The notes under the pieces: model-generated
Databases searched by the model: none
Told to the model about the DNA's origin: nothing
What the model saw: the letters and a program-made list of their open reading frames with translations, nothing else
Shown: in pieces, positions 19,059-27,652 of the stretch
Layout of the letters: each line of letters starts with the position of its first letter
Position numbering within the stretch: position 1 is the stretch's first letter
Position numbers and translations under genes: made by a program
From: Alteromonas hispanica
Lineage (GTDB): Bacteria > Pseudomonadota > Gammaproteobacteria > Enterobacterales > Alteromonadaceae
Direction of reading: 5' to 3'
Assembly (NCBI RefSeq): GCF_010500915.1
Contig: NZ_JAAAWP010000002.1
Span: forward strand, 434,001-498,000
DNA: 64,000 bases

Positions 19059-19144
19059 TGTTGACCCGTTATAATTTTAATTTAGCGTCTATTTATTAGA
19101 CTTTCGGCTAGTGCCAATTTATACCGTATAGCATCATAGGAGGT

Positions 19145-20929
19145 TCAGCTAAGCAATTGCAGTTCAGCGTATTCCCTATACAAGGTATCGCTTTTCATCA
19201 AAGAGGCATGATCCCCTGTTGCCACTATTTGCCCTTTATCCATAACAATAATACGGTCTGCGTGCTGAACAGTTGCTAATCTGTGCGCAATAACAATACT
19301 CGTCTTACCTTCCATCAGTCGGTTGATAGCCTGTTGAACCATTCGCTCGCTCATTGCATCGAGAGCACTGGTAGCTTCGTCGAGCAATAAAATGGGCCGG
19401 TCAGCCAAAATGGCCCGGGCAATGGCGATACGTTGTTTTTGGCCGCCAGATAGCTTAATACCTCGCTCACCAAGTTGGGTTTGGTAACGATTATCTAATG
19501 CATCAATAAACTCGTGTGCGAACGCAAGTTTAGCTGCATTCATTACTTCATCATCTGACGCACTCGGTTTTCCATAGCGAATGTTGTCCATTACCGAGCT
19601 AGCAAATACCACAGGCTCTTGCGTTACTACGGCAATTTGTTGACGTAACGCAGTAAGAGACACGTTACTGATGTTTGTACCATCTAACTCTATGCTGCCA
19701 GATGAAGGGTCGTAAAAGCGCATAAGGAGTTGAAACAGCGTTGTTTTGCCTGCACCACTTGGCCCAACCAAAGCCAGCTTTTCTCCAGCGCGAATGTTGA
19801 GATTAAGTTCAGTAAAAAGCGGCTTGCTGTTTGGGTAGTGAAAACAAAGGTGTTTAATATCGACAGAAGGTGATGCGTCTGAAAATGATGTAACAGAACT
19901 GCTATCGTTATCACCCTCGTTATCGCTAGAGGGCGCTAATTTAAGATCCGACTCAGCTTGCACGAGCTGATACAAGCGTTCGCTTGCGCCAACGCCACGC
20001 TGCACCTCACCAATAACTTCACTAATTGTAGCAACGCTGCCTCCCGCCATTACAGCATAAAATAAGAATGCAGATAGCTCGCCTACAGTCATCTCTCCTT
20101 GCAAAACTTGGCGAGCGCCCACCCAAGCGATAAAAATAATTGCGGTCATACTGAAGCACATAATGCAACCAATGAGCAAAGAGCGGTAGTGGATGCGGCG
20201 TTTTGCTGCATCCATAGCGGCTTCTACGCGAGATGAAAATTGAGTGCGTTCTTTATGCTCTGCCGTATAGGCCTGAACCGTCATGATTTCATGTAAGCTC
20301 TCATCAATATGAGCCCCCAAGTCGGCCACCTTGTCTTGGCTAATCTTGGCGAACTTTCTTACTTGAGGCGCCAATACTTTTATTGGTACGAGAACCGCCG
20401 GTACGGCCACAATGACACACAAAGTAAGCAATGGGCTAGAGATGCCCATGAGAATAAGCGCTCCCGTGAAGGTAACTACCGAGCGCAAGGTCATTGATAA
20501 ACTCATACCCACTACGGTTTGAATAACAGTTGTGTCGCTGGTGAAACGAGAAATAACTTCGCCGGTTCTCAGTTCAGCAAAGAAAGAAGGTGGAAGAGAT
20601 AACAAGTGTGAATAAACCTGGTTTCTAATATCTGCACTAACTCTTTCGCCTAACCATGTCATTAAGTAAAACCTTGCGTAAGTTGCAATACAGGCGATAA
20701 GAGTAATTCCTAAAACAACCAGCGTGGCTTTGTTCAGCGTTTCGGATGCACTGTCTACAAATCCGTTATCAATGGCGTATTTTATCCCTTGGCCTAACAT
20801 CAACCAAGCTACAGCTGCGGTTAAAAGGGCGACAATAGCGCCAGCAACACGCTTTTTGTACTGACCTAAATGCGAACCAATCCAATGAAGAACTTGTTGA
20901 GTCGACACATCGTTTAATGGTGTGGTCAA
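19145..20929 (-). CDS. ABC exporter half-transporter (MsbA/ABCB type)
   Basis: 594 residues. Six transmembrane helices occupy the first 320 residues, and a nucleotide-binding domain follows with Walker A GPSGAGKTT, signature LSGGQKQRIAIARA, Walker B ILLLDEATSALD and the H-loop in IVIAHRLAT. It should act as a homodimer that moves hydrophobic or lipid-like substrates outward. It is smaller and more generic than true MsbA, and no LpxK gene is adjacent, so I do not call it msbA. Its stop codon lies 86 bases upstream of the RND adaptor start on the same strand, so the three genes may share a transcript. Confidence 0.9.
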   Translation of the reverse strand: MTTPLNDVSTQQVLHWIGSHLGQYKKRVAGAIVALLTAAVAWLMLGQGIKYAIDNGFVDSASETLNKATLVVLGITLIACIATYARFYLMTWLGERVSADIRNQVYSHLLSLPPSFFAELRTGEVISRFTSDTTVIQTVVGMSLSMTLRSVVTFTGALILMGISSPLLTLCVIVAVPAVLVPIKVLAPQVRKFAKISQDKVADLGAHIDESLHEIMTVQAYTAEHKERTQFSSRVEAAMDAAKRRIHYRSLLIGCIMCFSMTAIIFIAWVGARQVLQGEMTVGELSAFLFYAVMAGGSVATISEVIGEVQRGVGASERLYQLVQAESDLKLAPSSDNEGDNDSSSVTSFSDASPSVDIKHLCFHYPNSKPLFTELNLNIRAGEKLALVGPSGAGKTTLFQLLMRFYDPSSGSIELDGTNISNVSLTALRQQIAVVTQEPVVFASSVMDNIRYGKPSASDDEVMNAAKLAFAHEFIDALDNRYQTQLGERGIKLSGGQKQRIAIARAILADRPILLLDEATSALDAMSERMVQQAINRLMEGKTSIVIAHRLATVQHADRIIVMDKGQIVATGDHASLMKSDTLYREYAELQLLS

Positions 20930-21317
20930 GATAACCTCGTAGAAAATTATTAGTGTAAAGAGAGGCTGGGGAAAGCATCAGCCACGCATAAGAGTATACG
21001 TTGTATTGAACATAGATGGAGCGACCTTGCGACTACACTTGCTGTAAATCAGTTAGATGGAATTTTTATGAATAACATGGTGATTACATTGGGGGCGTTA
21101 ATTACGACCATATTAGTAACGACCATATAATGATGGCCATTGAATAAGAAAGAGTGCTTTTTGCTGCAACACCATGTTGAAATTGAAGGGTGTGGAAAAC
21201 GGTTAGTTTGTGCTAATAATGAAATAAGACGTGATATGTCAACGAGCATTGCGTCTTTTACTATTTTTGTAGTGCATTATTTTTTGTCTAATACTGCTTA
21301 ACTCATGGAGCCTACCA
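20930..21317. other. Gene-poor interval upstream of the MscS gene
   Basis: 388 bases between the divergent ABC exporter and the MscS gene. No RNA gene is recognisable. It contains a short direct repeat ACGACCATAT (in 21103-21127) and a possible 20-codon hydrophobic reading frame at 21068-21130, listed separately. It should also hold promoters for both flanking genes, but no strong consensus boxes stand out. Confidence 0.6.
21068..21130 (+). CDS. Possible 20-aa hydrophobic micropeptide
   Basis: ATG to TAA encodes a 20-residue peptide, beginning MNNMVITLGALITT, with no charged residue; it could span a membrane. A weak TGGA lies about eight bases upstream of the start. There is no homologue I can name. 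Chance occurrence is quite possible at this length. Confidence 0.2.
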   Translation: MNNMVITLGALITTILVTTI

Positions 21318-22199
21318 GTGAATTTTATAGAGCCACTAGTTCAGAAGGTCCAAAGCATGTGGGTAGGGTTTATCGAGTTGCTGCCTTTGCTAGCCATTGC
21401 CTTCATTGTTCTCTTGATAACGTGGGGGATGTCGGCTACGTTAACGAGCCTTTTAAACCGCTCGTTGAAAAACTCTAAAATAAGACGTTCTCTGCATGAG
21501 CTCTTTGTCAGTTTGATTAAGGTGACAGTATGGACAGTGGGCGTTTTAGTCGCTGTTACCATCATTTTTCCCAGTCTGACTCCGGCAAAGCTTCTTACCG
21601 TATTAGGTTTGGGGTCGGTTGCGGTAGGCCTAGCCTTTAAAGACATTTTTGAAAATTTCTTTGCCGGCATTCTCATTATGTTGCGCAAGCCTATGCGTAT
21701 TGGCGATTTTGTTGAATGCGAGAATATAAGCGGTCGCGTAGAAAAAATTACGGTGAGAGAAACCTACCTCCGTAAAACAGATGATCAACTAGTTATTGTT
21801 CCAAATAGTTTTCTATTTAAGCAACCAGTACATGTACTCACCGATCTGTCTTTTCGCCGCTTCGACATTGTTGTAGGCGTTGCTTATGGTGAAGACGTAG
21901 ATAAAGCGCGCTCGGTAATAGTGAGTGCTCTAGAGGATATACAGGAGATAAATCATCAGCGAGGTATAGAGGTTTATGCTCGTGAGTTCAATTCTTCCTC
22001 CCTTGATTTTACCGTTCGCTGGTGGGCAAGTTCTAGACCTATCGATATGCACAAAAGTAGAGATTTGGTGGTAAGTGCCATCAAGAGAGCGTTAGACAGT
22101 GCTGGAATCGAAATACCTTTCCCTTACAGAACGCTTACGTTTAAAGAGCCGCTTACACTGGCTAATCACAACCACAATCAAAATGAACCTGAGAGTTAA
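21318..22199 (+). CDS. Small-conductance mechanosensitive channel, MscS family
   Basis: 293 residues from a GTG start with GGAG about ten bases upstream. Three N-terminal hydrophobic helices are followed by the pore-lining TM3 and the beta domain (LGLGSVAVGLAFKDIFENFF, then MRIGDFVE), which are the hallmark of MscS. The length is close to E. coli MscS (286). The channel opens under membrane tension to release solutes on hypo-osmotic shock, fitting a marine or brackish habitat. The next gene follows after 20 bases, so they are probably cotranscribed. Confidence 0.92.
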   Translation: MNFIEPLVQKVQSMWVGFIELLPLLAIAFIVLLITWGMSATLTSLLNRSLKNSKIRRSLHELFVSLIKVTVWTVGVLVAVTIIFPSLTPAKLLTVLGLGSVAVGLAFKDIFENFFAGILIMLRKPMRIGDFVECENISGRVEKITVRETYLRKTDDQLVIVPNSFLFKQPVHVLTDLSFRRFDIVVGVAYGEDVDKARSVIVSALEDIQEINHQRGIEVYAREFNSSSLDFTVRWWASSRPIDMHKSRDLVVSAIKRALDSAGIEIPFPYRTLTFKEPLTLANHNHNQNEPES

Positions 22200-22219
22200 C
22201 GATTTAAGGACGTCAAAAA

Positions 22220-23548
22220 ATGATATCAGTGAATAGAAACTGGGCCAGACAAGCCCTTGCAACAGGACTGCTGTTTGTTTTAAGCCAATCATGTTTGGCA
22301 GCTGTTGATATTGAGAAAAAAATTACTCAGCATATCGATAAGTCATTAGCGGATTCTGCATCGCTTTTAGAAAAAACAGTCAATATAAATAGTGGCACCA
22401 TGAATTTTGATGGTGTGAAAAAGGTAGGCGCACTCTATCAGGCCGAATTTGATGCTATGGGGTTCGAAACACAGTGGGTTGACGGCGAGGAGTTTAATCG
22501 CGCAGGTCATTTGGTGGCAAGCTTTGGGAGCACTGGCCCTAAGATACTTATGATTGGGCACTTAGACACCGTATTTGCAAAAGATGATGCCTTTCAAAAC
22601 TATAAACGAATAGACGATAACCACGTTGCTGGGCCAGGTATTACAGATATGAAAGGCGGTGATGTTATAATAATCGCTGCGCTGAAAGCGTTAAAAGAGC
22701 TCGACTTATTAGATAAAGTCAGTGTGAAAGTAGTGATGACCGGTGATGAGGAAAGCAGCGGTTCACCTTTATCACTATCGAAAAAAGCGCTTATCGATGC
22801 AGCGATATGGGCAGATATTGCGTTAGGCTTTGAAGATGCAGACGGAGACATTAAAACAGCTGTTGTTGCCCGTCGCGGCTCAATAGGTTGGCAACTAGAC
22901 GTAACCGGTAAACCTGCTCATTCATCACAAATATTTACTGACACCATTGGGTACGGCGCAATATTCGAAGTCGCTCGAATTTTGAATACTTTTCGTGAAG
23001 AGCTTGCCGGTGTGGGAAATATTACGTTCAACCCAGGGCTTATCGCAGGTGGGACAGAAGTTACTGTGCAGCCCGAAAATTCGATAGTACAGGGCTTTGG
23101 GAAAACTAATGTGGTTGCAAAAGAGGTAACCGTAAAAGGAGGAATTCGCACACTCACGCCTGAAGAGCTCACAAAGGCCAAAAACCTTATGCAGGACATA
23201 GCGACACGAAGCTTACCGCACACCTCAGCCACGTTGACATTTGAAGAGGGGTATCCTCCTATGGCGCCAACTGAGCAAAACTATGCATTGTTGAAAATGT
23301 ACAGTGATGTCAGTGAGTCCTTAGGTTATGGCCCTGTAGAACCTGTTAACCCAAGAAATGCTGGGGCTGCAGATATCTCCTTTGCTGCTGATCATGTCGA
23401 CATGGCCATTGACGGTTTAGGATTAATGGGAGAGGGCGGTCATACTAAGGATGAAATCGCCGACATGACTTCTTTTGCTCAGAACATTCATAAAGCTGCG
23501 GTATTAATTTATCGGTTGGGCGAAAACTGGGCGAGTATGGGGGAGTAG
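22220..23548 (+). CDS. Secreted M20-family metallopeptidase (glutamate carboxypeptidase-like)
   Basis: 442 residues with a Sec signal peptide, probably cleaved near LAA at residue 28. M20 metal ligands are visible: GHLDTVF (H114, D116), DMKGG (D143) and GDEESSG (E177/E178). The dimerisation domain follows from about residue 210 (GKPAHSSQIF). A late ligand histidine is in GEGGHTKDE. Relatives such as Pseudomonas carboxypeptidase G2 remove C-terminal glutamate; others are broader aminoacyl-peptidases. A periplasmic di- or oligopeptidase is the safest call. It follows the MscS gene at short distance. Confidence 0.85.
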   Translation: MISVNRNWARQALATGLLFVLSQSCLAAVDIEKKITQHIDKSLADSASLLEKTVNINSGTMNFDGVKKVGALYQAEFDAMGFETQWVDGEEFNRAGHLVASFGSTGPKILMIGHLDTVFAKDDAFQNYKRIDDNHVAGPGITDMKGGDVIIIAALKALKELDLLDKVSVKVVMTGDEESSGSPLSLSKKALIDAAIWADIALGFEDADGDIKTAVVARRGSIGWQLDVTGKPAHSSQIFTDTIGYGAIFEVARILNTFREELAGVGNITFNPGLIAGGTEVTVQPENSIVQGFGKTNVVAKEVTVKGGIRTLTPEELTKAKNLMQDIATRSLPHTSATLTFEEGYPPMAPTEQNYALLKMYSDVSESLGYGPVEPVNPRNAGAADISFAADHVDMAIDGLGLMGEGGHTKDEIADMTSFAQNIHKAAVLIYRLGENWASMGE

Positions 23549-23585
23549 GACACTACTTTTCCCACCACATAACCCGTATTTCTAC

Positions 23586-23613
23586 TTGCATTCACCCTCC
23601 ACATCCGTATAAT
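23586..23613 (+). promoter_or_regulatory. Sigma-70 promoter of the rpsP operon
   Basis: TTGCAT (23586-23591) and a perfect TATAAT (23608-23613) are separated by 16 bases. The predicted start of transcription, near 23620, leaves an 80-base leader before rpsP. Confidence 0.6.
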
Positions 23614-23699
23614 TCGCCAGCCTTCTATCAGGTGCGTAAATTTTGCACACGAAAGAAGGCTTAAGTTAACGGTAACGCTACAACGAGTTTGAGGCATTT

Positions 23700-23951
23700 A
23701 TGGTTACTATTCGTTTACAGCGTGGTGGCGCGAAAAAGCGTCCATTTTATCAACTAGTGGTTGCTGATAGCAGCCGTGCAAGAAACGGTCGTTTCATTGA
23801 AAACATCGGTTTCTTCAACCCTACAGCACGAGGTCAAGCGGAGCGTCTTCGCGTTGATTTAGAGCGTGTTGATTACTGGGTTGGCGTAGGCGCGAGCTTA
23901 TCAGATCGCGTATCTAGCTTGGTAAAAGAAGCGAAAAAATCTGCAGCGTAA
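23700..23951 (+). CDS. rpsP: 30S ribosomal protein S16
   Basis: 83 residues and the full family length. It starts [20 protein letters not shown], the classic bS16 N-terminus, and continues with [10 protein letters not shown]. First gene of the conserved rpsP-rimM-trmD-rplS operon. It binds 16S rRNA in the body of the small subunit and is needed for its assembly. Confidence 0.98.
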   Translation: MVTIRLQRGGAKKRPFYQLVVADSSRARNGRFIENIGFFNPTARGQAERLRVDLERVDYWVGVGASLSDRVSSLVKEAKKSAA

Positions 23952-23974
23952 GCTGTTTTAACTGGTGAGTATAG

Positions 23975-24496
23975 ATGAGTCTAGCGTCTGACAAAGTGAT
24001 TGTTGGCAAAATTGGAGCACCTTACGGTGTAAAAGGTTGGGTCAAAATCAACAGCTATACAGAAAAGCCAGAGGGCATTTTTGATTATACGCCATGGTTT
24101 CTTGGCGAAGAAAAAAAATGCTCGATTGACCAGTGGCGAACGCATGGTAAAAGCCTAGTAGCGAAGATTGAGGGTGTTGATAATCGAGACGATGCTGAAA
24201 GCATCAAAAACTTGGATATTTGCATTAACGCTTCGCAACTTCCCGATTTGGGTGATGACGGTATTTATTGGCGTGAGCTCACCGGCATGAAAGTGGTAAC
24301 AACGCAAGGTTACGACTTAGGTGTGGTGAAAGAGGTATTTAACACAGGTGCAAATGACGTCATTCACGTCAAAGCTAATGTAGGCGATGCTTTTGGTCAA
24401 AAAGAAAGACTTGTGCCTTTTGTATTCGATGAAGTCGTACAAGAGGTAGATAAGGAAGCGAAGGTCATTAAAGTTGACTGGGACCCGGGGTTTTAA
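23975..24496 (+). CDS. rimM: Ribosome maturation factor RimM
   Basis: 173 residues. The N-terminal RimM domain begins VIVGKIGAPYGVKGWVKINS, and the C-terminal PRC-barrel holds WRELTGMKV, VKEVFNTGANDVI and LVPFV. It helps assembly of the 30S head near protein S19. Its stop codon is followed at once by the GTG of trmD, so the two are translationally coupled. Confidence 0.97.
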   Translation: MSLASDKVIVGKIGAPYGVKGWVKINSYTEKPEGIFDYTPWFLGEEKKCSIDQWRTHGKSLVAKIEGVDNRDDAESIKNLDICINASQLPDLGDDGIYWRELTGMKVVTTQGYDLGVVKEVFNTGANDVIHVKANVGDAFGQKERLVPFVFDEVVQEVDKEAKVIKVDWDPGF

Positions 24497-25258
24497 GTGA
24501 CTCCGGAAAAGTGGTTTGGAGTTATTAGCCTGTTTCCAGACATGTTTTCCCCGTTCACCCAGCAGGGTGTAATAGGAAGAGCTGTTAAGTCTGGTAAGTT
24601 GTCGGTTGATACTTTTAACCCCCGTGACTTTACTCATGACCGCCATCGTACAGTAGACGATCGCCCCTACGGAGGCGGACCCGGTATGCTGATGATGGTA
24701 AAACCGCTCACTGACGCAATACACGCTGCCAAGAAAGTTGGCGGTGACAACAGTAAGGTGATCTATTTATCACCACAAGGGAAACCCCTTGACCAGGCTG
24801 GCGTGCAGCGCTTAGCCAATATCGAACGCACAATTTTAATTTGCGGTCGATATGAAGGAATCGACGAACGGGTAATAGAAAGCCATGTAGATGAAGAAGT
24901 CTCCATCGGCGATTACGTGTTAAGTGGCGGTGAACTACCGGCAATGGTCTTAATGGACGCAATTGCTAGATTGGTTCCCGGCGTGCTAGGCCACAAAGCC
25001 TCAGCAGTTGAAGATTCTTTCACAGATGGCCTTTTGGATTGCCCGCATTATACGCGGCCAGAAGTGCTTGAAGGTCAAAAGGTACCCGAGGTGCTTTTAA
25101 GTGGTGATCACGAAAAAATTAGGCAGTGGCGACTGATGCAGTCTTTAGGTAGAACAATGCAACGTCGCCCTGATTTGTTAAACCACCTAGCTCTGACTGA
25201 GGAGCAGCGGCGTTTGTTAGAATTATTCCAAGCGCAACTGCAGCGAGATGACAGTTAA
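24497..25258 (+). CDS. trmD: tRNA (guanine-37-N1)-methyltransferase TrmD
   Basis: 253 residues from a GTG start that abuts the rimM stop codon. SPOUT-fold trefoil-knot motifs are present: [22 protein letters not shown] and [14 protein letters not shown]. It methylates G37 next to the anticodon using S-adenosylmethionine, which prevents +1 frameshifting. Third gene of the operon. Confidence 0.98.
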   Translation: MTPEKWFGVISLFPDMFSPFTQQGVIGRAVKSGKLSVDTFNPRDFTHDRHRTVDDRPYGGGPGMLMMVKPLTDAIHAAKKVGGDNSKVIYLSPQGKPLDQAGVQRLANIERTILICGRYEGIDERVIESHVDEEVSIGDYVLSGGELPAMVLMDAIARLVPGVLGHKASAVEDSFTDGLLDCPHYTRPEVLEGQKVPEVLLSGDHEKIRQWRLMQSLGRTMQRRPDLLNHLALTEEQRRLLELFQAQLQRDDS

Positions 25259-25273
25259 CTAGGACGAGAGGAT

Positions 25274-25636
25274 ATGATGAGCAAAGTCAGTCAAGATATC
25301 ATCAAAAAAATTGAGCAAGAACAGCTTAAAACTGATGTACCTGAGTTTGGTCCAGGTGACACAGTAATTGTTAAAGTTCGCGTTACCGAAGGTGACAAAG
25401 AGCGTCTTCAGGCTTATGAAGGTGTTGTTATCGCTAAGCGTAACCGTGGTCTGCACTCGTCTTTTACCGTACGTAAGATTTCTAGCGGCGAAGGCGTTGA
25501 GCGTGTGTTCCAAACACACAGCCCGCAAGTCTCTTCTATTGAAGTTAAACGTCGCGGTGCGGTTCGTCGTGCTAAGCTTTACTATCTACGTGAGCGTTCA
25601 GGTAAATCTGCACGTATCAAAGAGAAGCTTAACTAA
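25274..25636 (+). CDS. rplS: 50S ribosomal protein L19
   Basis: 120 residues including one extra Met (ATGATG start after GAGAGGAT). Diagnostic stretches are [29 protein letters not shown] and ERVFQTHSP. Last gene of the rpsP operon, located at the 30S-50S interface. A strong terminator follows. Confidence 0.98.
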   Translation: MMSKVSQDIIKKIEQEQLKTDVPEFGPGDTVIVKVRVTEGDKERLQAYEGVVIAKRNRGLHSSFTVRKISSGEGVERVFQTHSPQVSSIEVKRRGAVRRAKLYYLRERSGKSARIKEKLN

Positions 25637-25668
25637 GATTACTAATCCTTGCGTTATTGTTAACTTCG

Positions 25669-25697
25669 AAAAAACCCGCCTTGTGCGGGTTTTTTTG
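25669..25697 (+). terminator. Intrinsic terminator of the rpsP operon
   Basis: AAAAACCCGC pairs with GCGGGTTTTT around a short CTTGT loop, followed by a run of T. A textbook hairpin 32 bases after the rplS stop codon. Confidence 0.92.
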
Positions 25698-25783
25698 TGG
25701 CTGTAATTCGATCCTTTTACATCTTTCATCTCTATCAATAGCCATTAGTACACTATTAAATAATTTTAACCTTCAAGCTTCCA

Positions 25784-26500
25784 ATGACCTCAGATTACTT
25801 TTTATTTTTAAATATTGTAGGTGTCGCTTTCTTCGCCATTTCCGGTGCTCTATTGGGGCATAATAAAAACATCAACGGTTTCGGCATTGTGGTCGTAGGT
25901 GCGATGACTGCGGTGGGTGGCGGAACTATTCGCGATCTTCTTCTTGGAAAGCCTATTTTCTGGGTAGTAGTCTCAGATTACTTGTTTGTTGTGTACTTGG
26001 CTATTTTAGCAACTATCCTCTTCATTCGTTACATGCCTTCACCGGCAAGCTTCTATTTTATCGTCATGGACGCAATTGGCTTGGCTGTCTTCAATATTGT
26101 CGGCATTGAAAAGGCATTGATTGAAGGTACCGGAATGTTGGTAGCGATAACTATGGGTTTGACCACAGGGATTTTCGGAGGCTTAATGCGCGACGTTGTA
26201 TGCCGAGAGGTGCCCTTGGTTATGCGAGGAGACCTATATGCAAGCGCTTGTTTGGCGGGTGGTTTAACCTATGCCCTATTGTTTGCCGTCGATATCGATT
26301 ATGCGTGGTGTATCGTTGGCTCGTTATTTGTAACCGTGTTCTTGCGAGTTGGCTCAGTATATTGGAATTGGCACATAGACCTTTTCCACAAGCGCACACA
26401 TAAAAAGCGTATGTTTTTAAAAGACAAACCGTTCGCTCGCGCTGGCAATGAGTTTACGCGAGCGAAAAAAGTGATTGGCTCAGACCATGAGGGAGAGTGA
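25784..26500 (+). CDS. TRIC-type (UPF0126/YadS-like) cation channel protein
   Basis: 238 residues with about seven transmembrane helices in two homologous halves. Each half carries the TRIC glycine-rich motif: VGGGTIRDLLLGK in the first and FGGLMRDVVCREVP in the second. Bacterial TRIC homologues form trimeric potassium-permeable channels, and the physiological role is unsettled. The C-terminus is a basic tail. The last 21 bases of the gene overlap the end of the convergent enoyl-CoA hydratase gene, so both stop codons lie inside the other gene. Confidence 0.9.
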   Translation: MTSDYFLFLNIVGVAFFAISGALLGHNKNINGFGIVVVGAMTAVGGGTIRDLLLGKPIFWVVVSDYLFVVYLAILATILFIRYMPSPASFYFIVMDAIGLAVFNIVGIEKALIEGTGMLVAITMGLTTGIFGGLMRDVVCREVPLVMRGDLYASACLAGGLTYALLFAVDIDYAWCIVGSLFVTVFLRVGSVYWNWHIDLFHKRTHKKRMFLKDKPFARAGNEFTRAKKVIGSDHEGE

Positions 26501-27196
26501 GTCGATAAGCGGTGGATTCTCAGTGTCTATTGTCTCAATAATGTCTTTGTGCAGGCGCTTTTTGTGTTCACCGAAAATAGAGCGCTTTTTGTCGAAGGTT
26601 TTGGCGTATTCAATTGCGCCGTCCATAAGCTCATCTAGGGAGTTGTAGGCTTTCTCAACGACATGGTCTCGCTCAAGTTCACTGCCCGATACTCGTCTTC
26701 CTGAAAGTTTCATCTCGTTAAACCGGTAATAAGGTACAGCTTTTTTAACAAAAGCAATCATGCCAGGTAAAAATGGAATTGACAGATCGACTTCCGGGAA
26801 ACAGAAGAAACCTTTATCGGCTCTCATAAACCTGAAGTCGCAGGCACAAGCTAAAATAGCTCCATTCCCAAAAGCATGTCCGTTTATAGCGGCAATCACC
26901 GGAAGAGGAAATAAGAGAAGTGTTTTAAACACGTCGTCCATGCTGTGCATAAATTGCTTAACTTCTTCAAAGTGATGAGCTTTCATTGCAGGCATTAACC
27001 AGTCTGTGTCGATACCTAAACTAAAACACTTTTCGTCATCAGAAGTTATGACAAGGGCTTTACAAGCCTTATTTGCTAATATGCTATCAAGCGCTAGCCG
27101 CATATCTTTGGCAAATTGGGGGTTGTGTCTGTTCTCGCCGTTTTTCATTGTGAGAAGAGCGACGTTGTCTATAAAACTAACTGAAACAGTTTGCAT
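26480..27196 (-). CDS. Enoyl-CoA hydratase/isomerase family protein
   Basis: 238 residues with a crotonase fold. The oxyanion-hole segment is AINGHAFGNGAILACACDFR (about 106-125), and a second one lies around CFSLGIDTDWL. The glutamate pair of true enoyl-CoA hydratases is not obvious. The segment FPEVDLSIPFLPGM resembles delta3,delta2-enoyl-CoA isomerases, whose usual catalytic Glu sits in FxEV. An isomerase of unsaturated fatty-acid breakdown is therefore plausible but unproven. It stands alone. Confidence 0.8.
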   Translation of the reverse strand: MQTVSVSFIDNVALLTMKNGENRHNPQFAKDMRLALDSILANKACKALVITSDDEKCFSLGIDTDWLMPAMKAHHFEEVKQFMHSMDDVFKTLLLFPLPVIAAINGHAFGNGAILACACDFRFMRADKGFFCFPEVDLSIPFLPGMIAFVKKAVPYYRFNEMKLSGRRVSGSELERDHVVEKAYNSLDELMDGAIEYAKTFDKKRSIFGEHKKRLHKDIIETIDTENPPLIDSLSLMV

Positions 27197-27652
27197 GGCG
27201 TTCTCTTTTATATTTGGTTGGACAGCTATTTGACTATTTGGGCATATGGAAAATAGCCACTATATAACGAAGCCAAAAAGATAAAAATTTAGCTTATTTA
27301 TAGTGGTGAATTATTAGCTTTGTGCGGTGATAGTTTTTAAGGCTTGGTATAGGTGCTCAAGGATCTTGCAAAGCAAAAGTCACCCTAATTAGGCAGATTT
27401 TAAAATACTGACTGTTGGTGAAAGAGTGAACAAACGGGTGTTTTAATCTGCGTTAAATGACAAACTTAACCTCGAATATATCCTAGATTAAAGTATTATG
27501 CGTTATTGCTTGCTTACTTAGTGGTTAATTGTTAAAAAGTCAACGACGTTAAAGAAATATAGAATAAGCTGGTTGTACAATAAGGTTTACATGCAGGTTG
27601 CATACTCTTTTAGCGTTTAATTTTTTCCATTTTCTAGTTAAGAGAGCTTTCC
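27197..27652. other. 456-base regulatory interval upstream of aroF
   Basis: Between the divergent enoyl-CoA hydratase gene and aroF. It holds a TyrR-type box (27574-27591, listed separately) and a perfect 10-base palindrome CCTAATTAGG at 27384-27393. I see no further gene, and no leader peptide rich in aromatic residues directly before aroF. Confidence 0.6.
27574..27591 (+). promoter_or_regulatory. TyrR operator upstream of aroF-tyrA
   Basis: TGTACA-N6-TTTACA differs by one base from the TyrR consensus TGTAAA-N6-TTTACA and has exact spacing. It ends 61 bases before the aroF start, where a repressor would overlap the promoter. In enterobacteria TyrR with tyrosine represses aroF-tyrA through such boxes. 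Confidence 0.65.
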
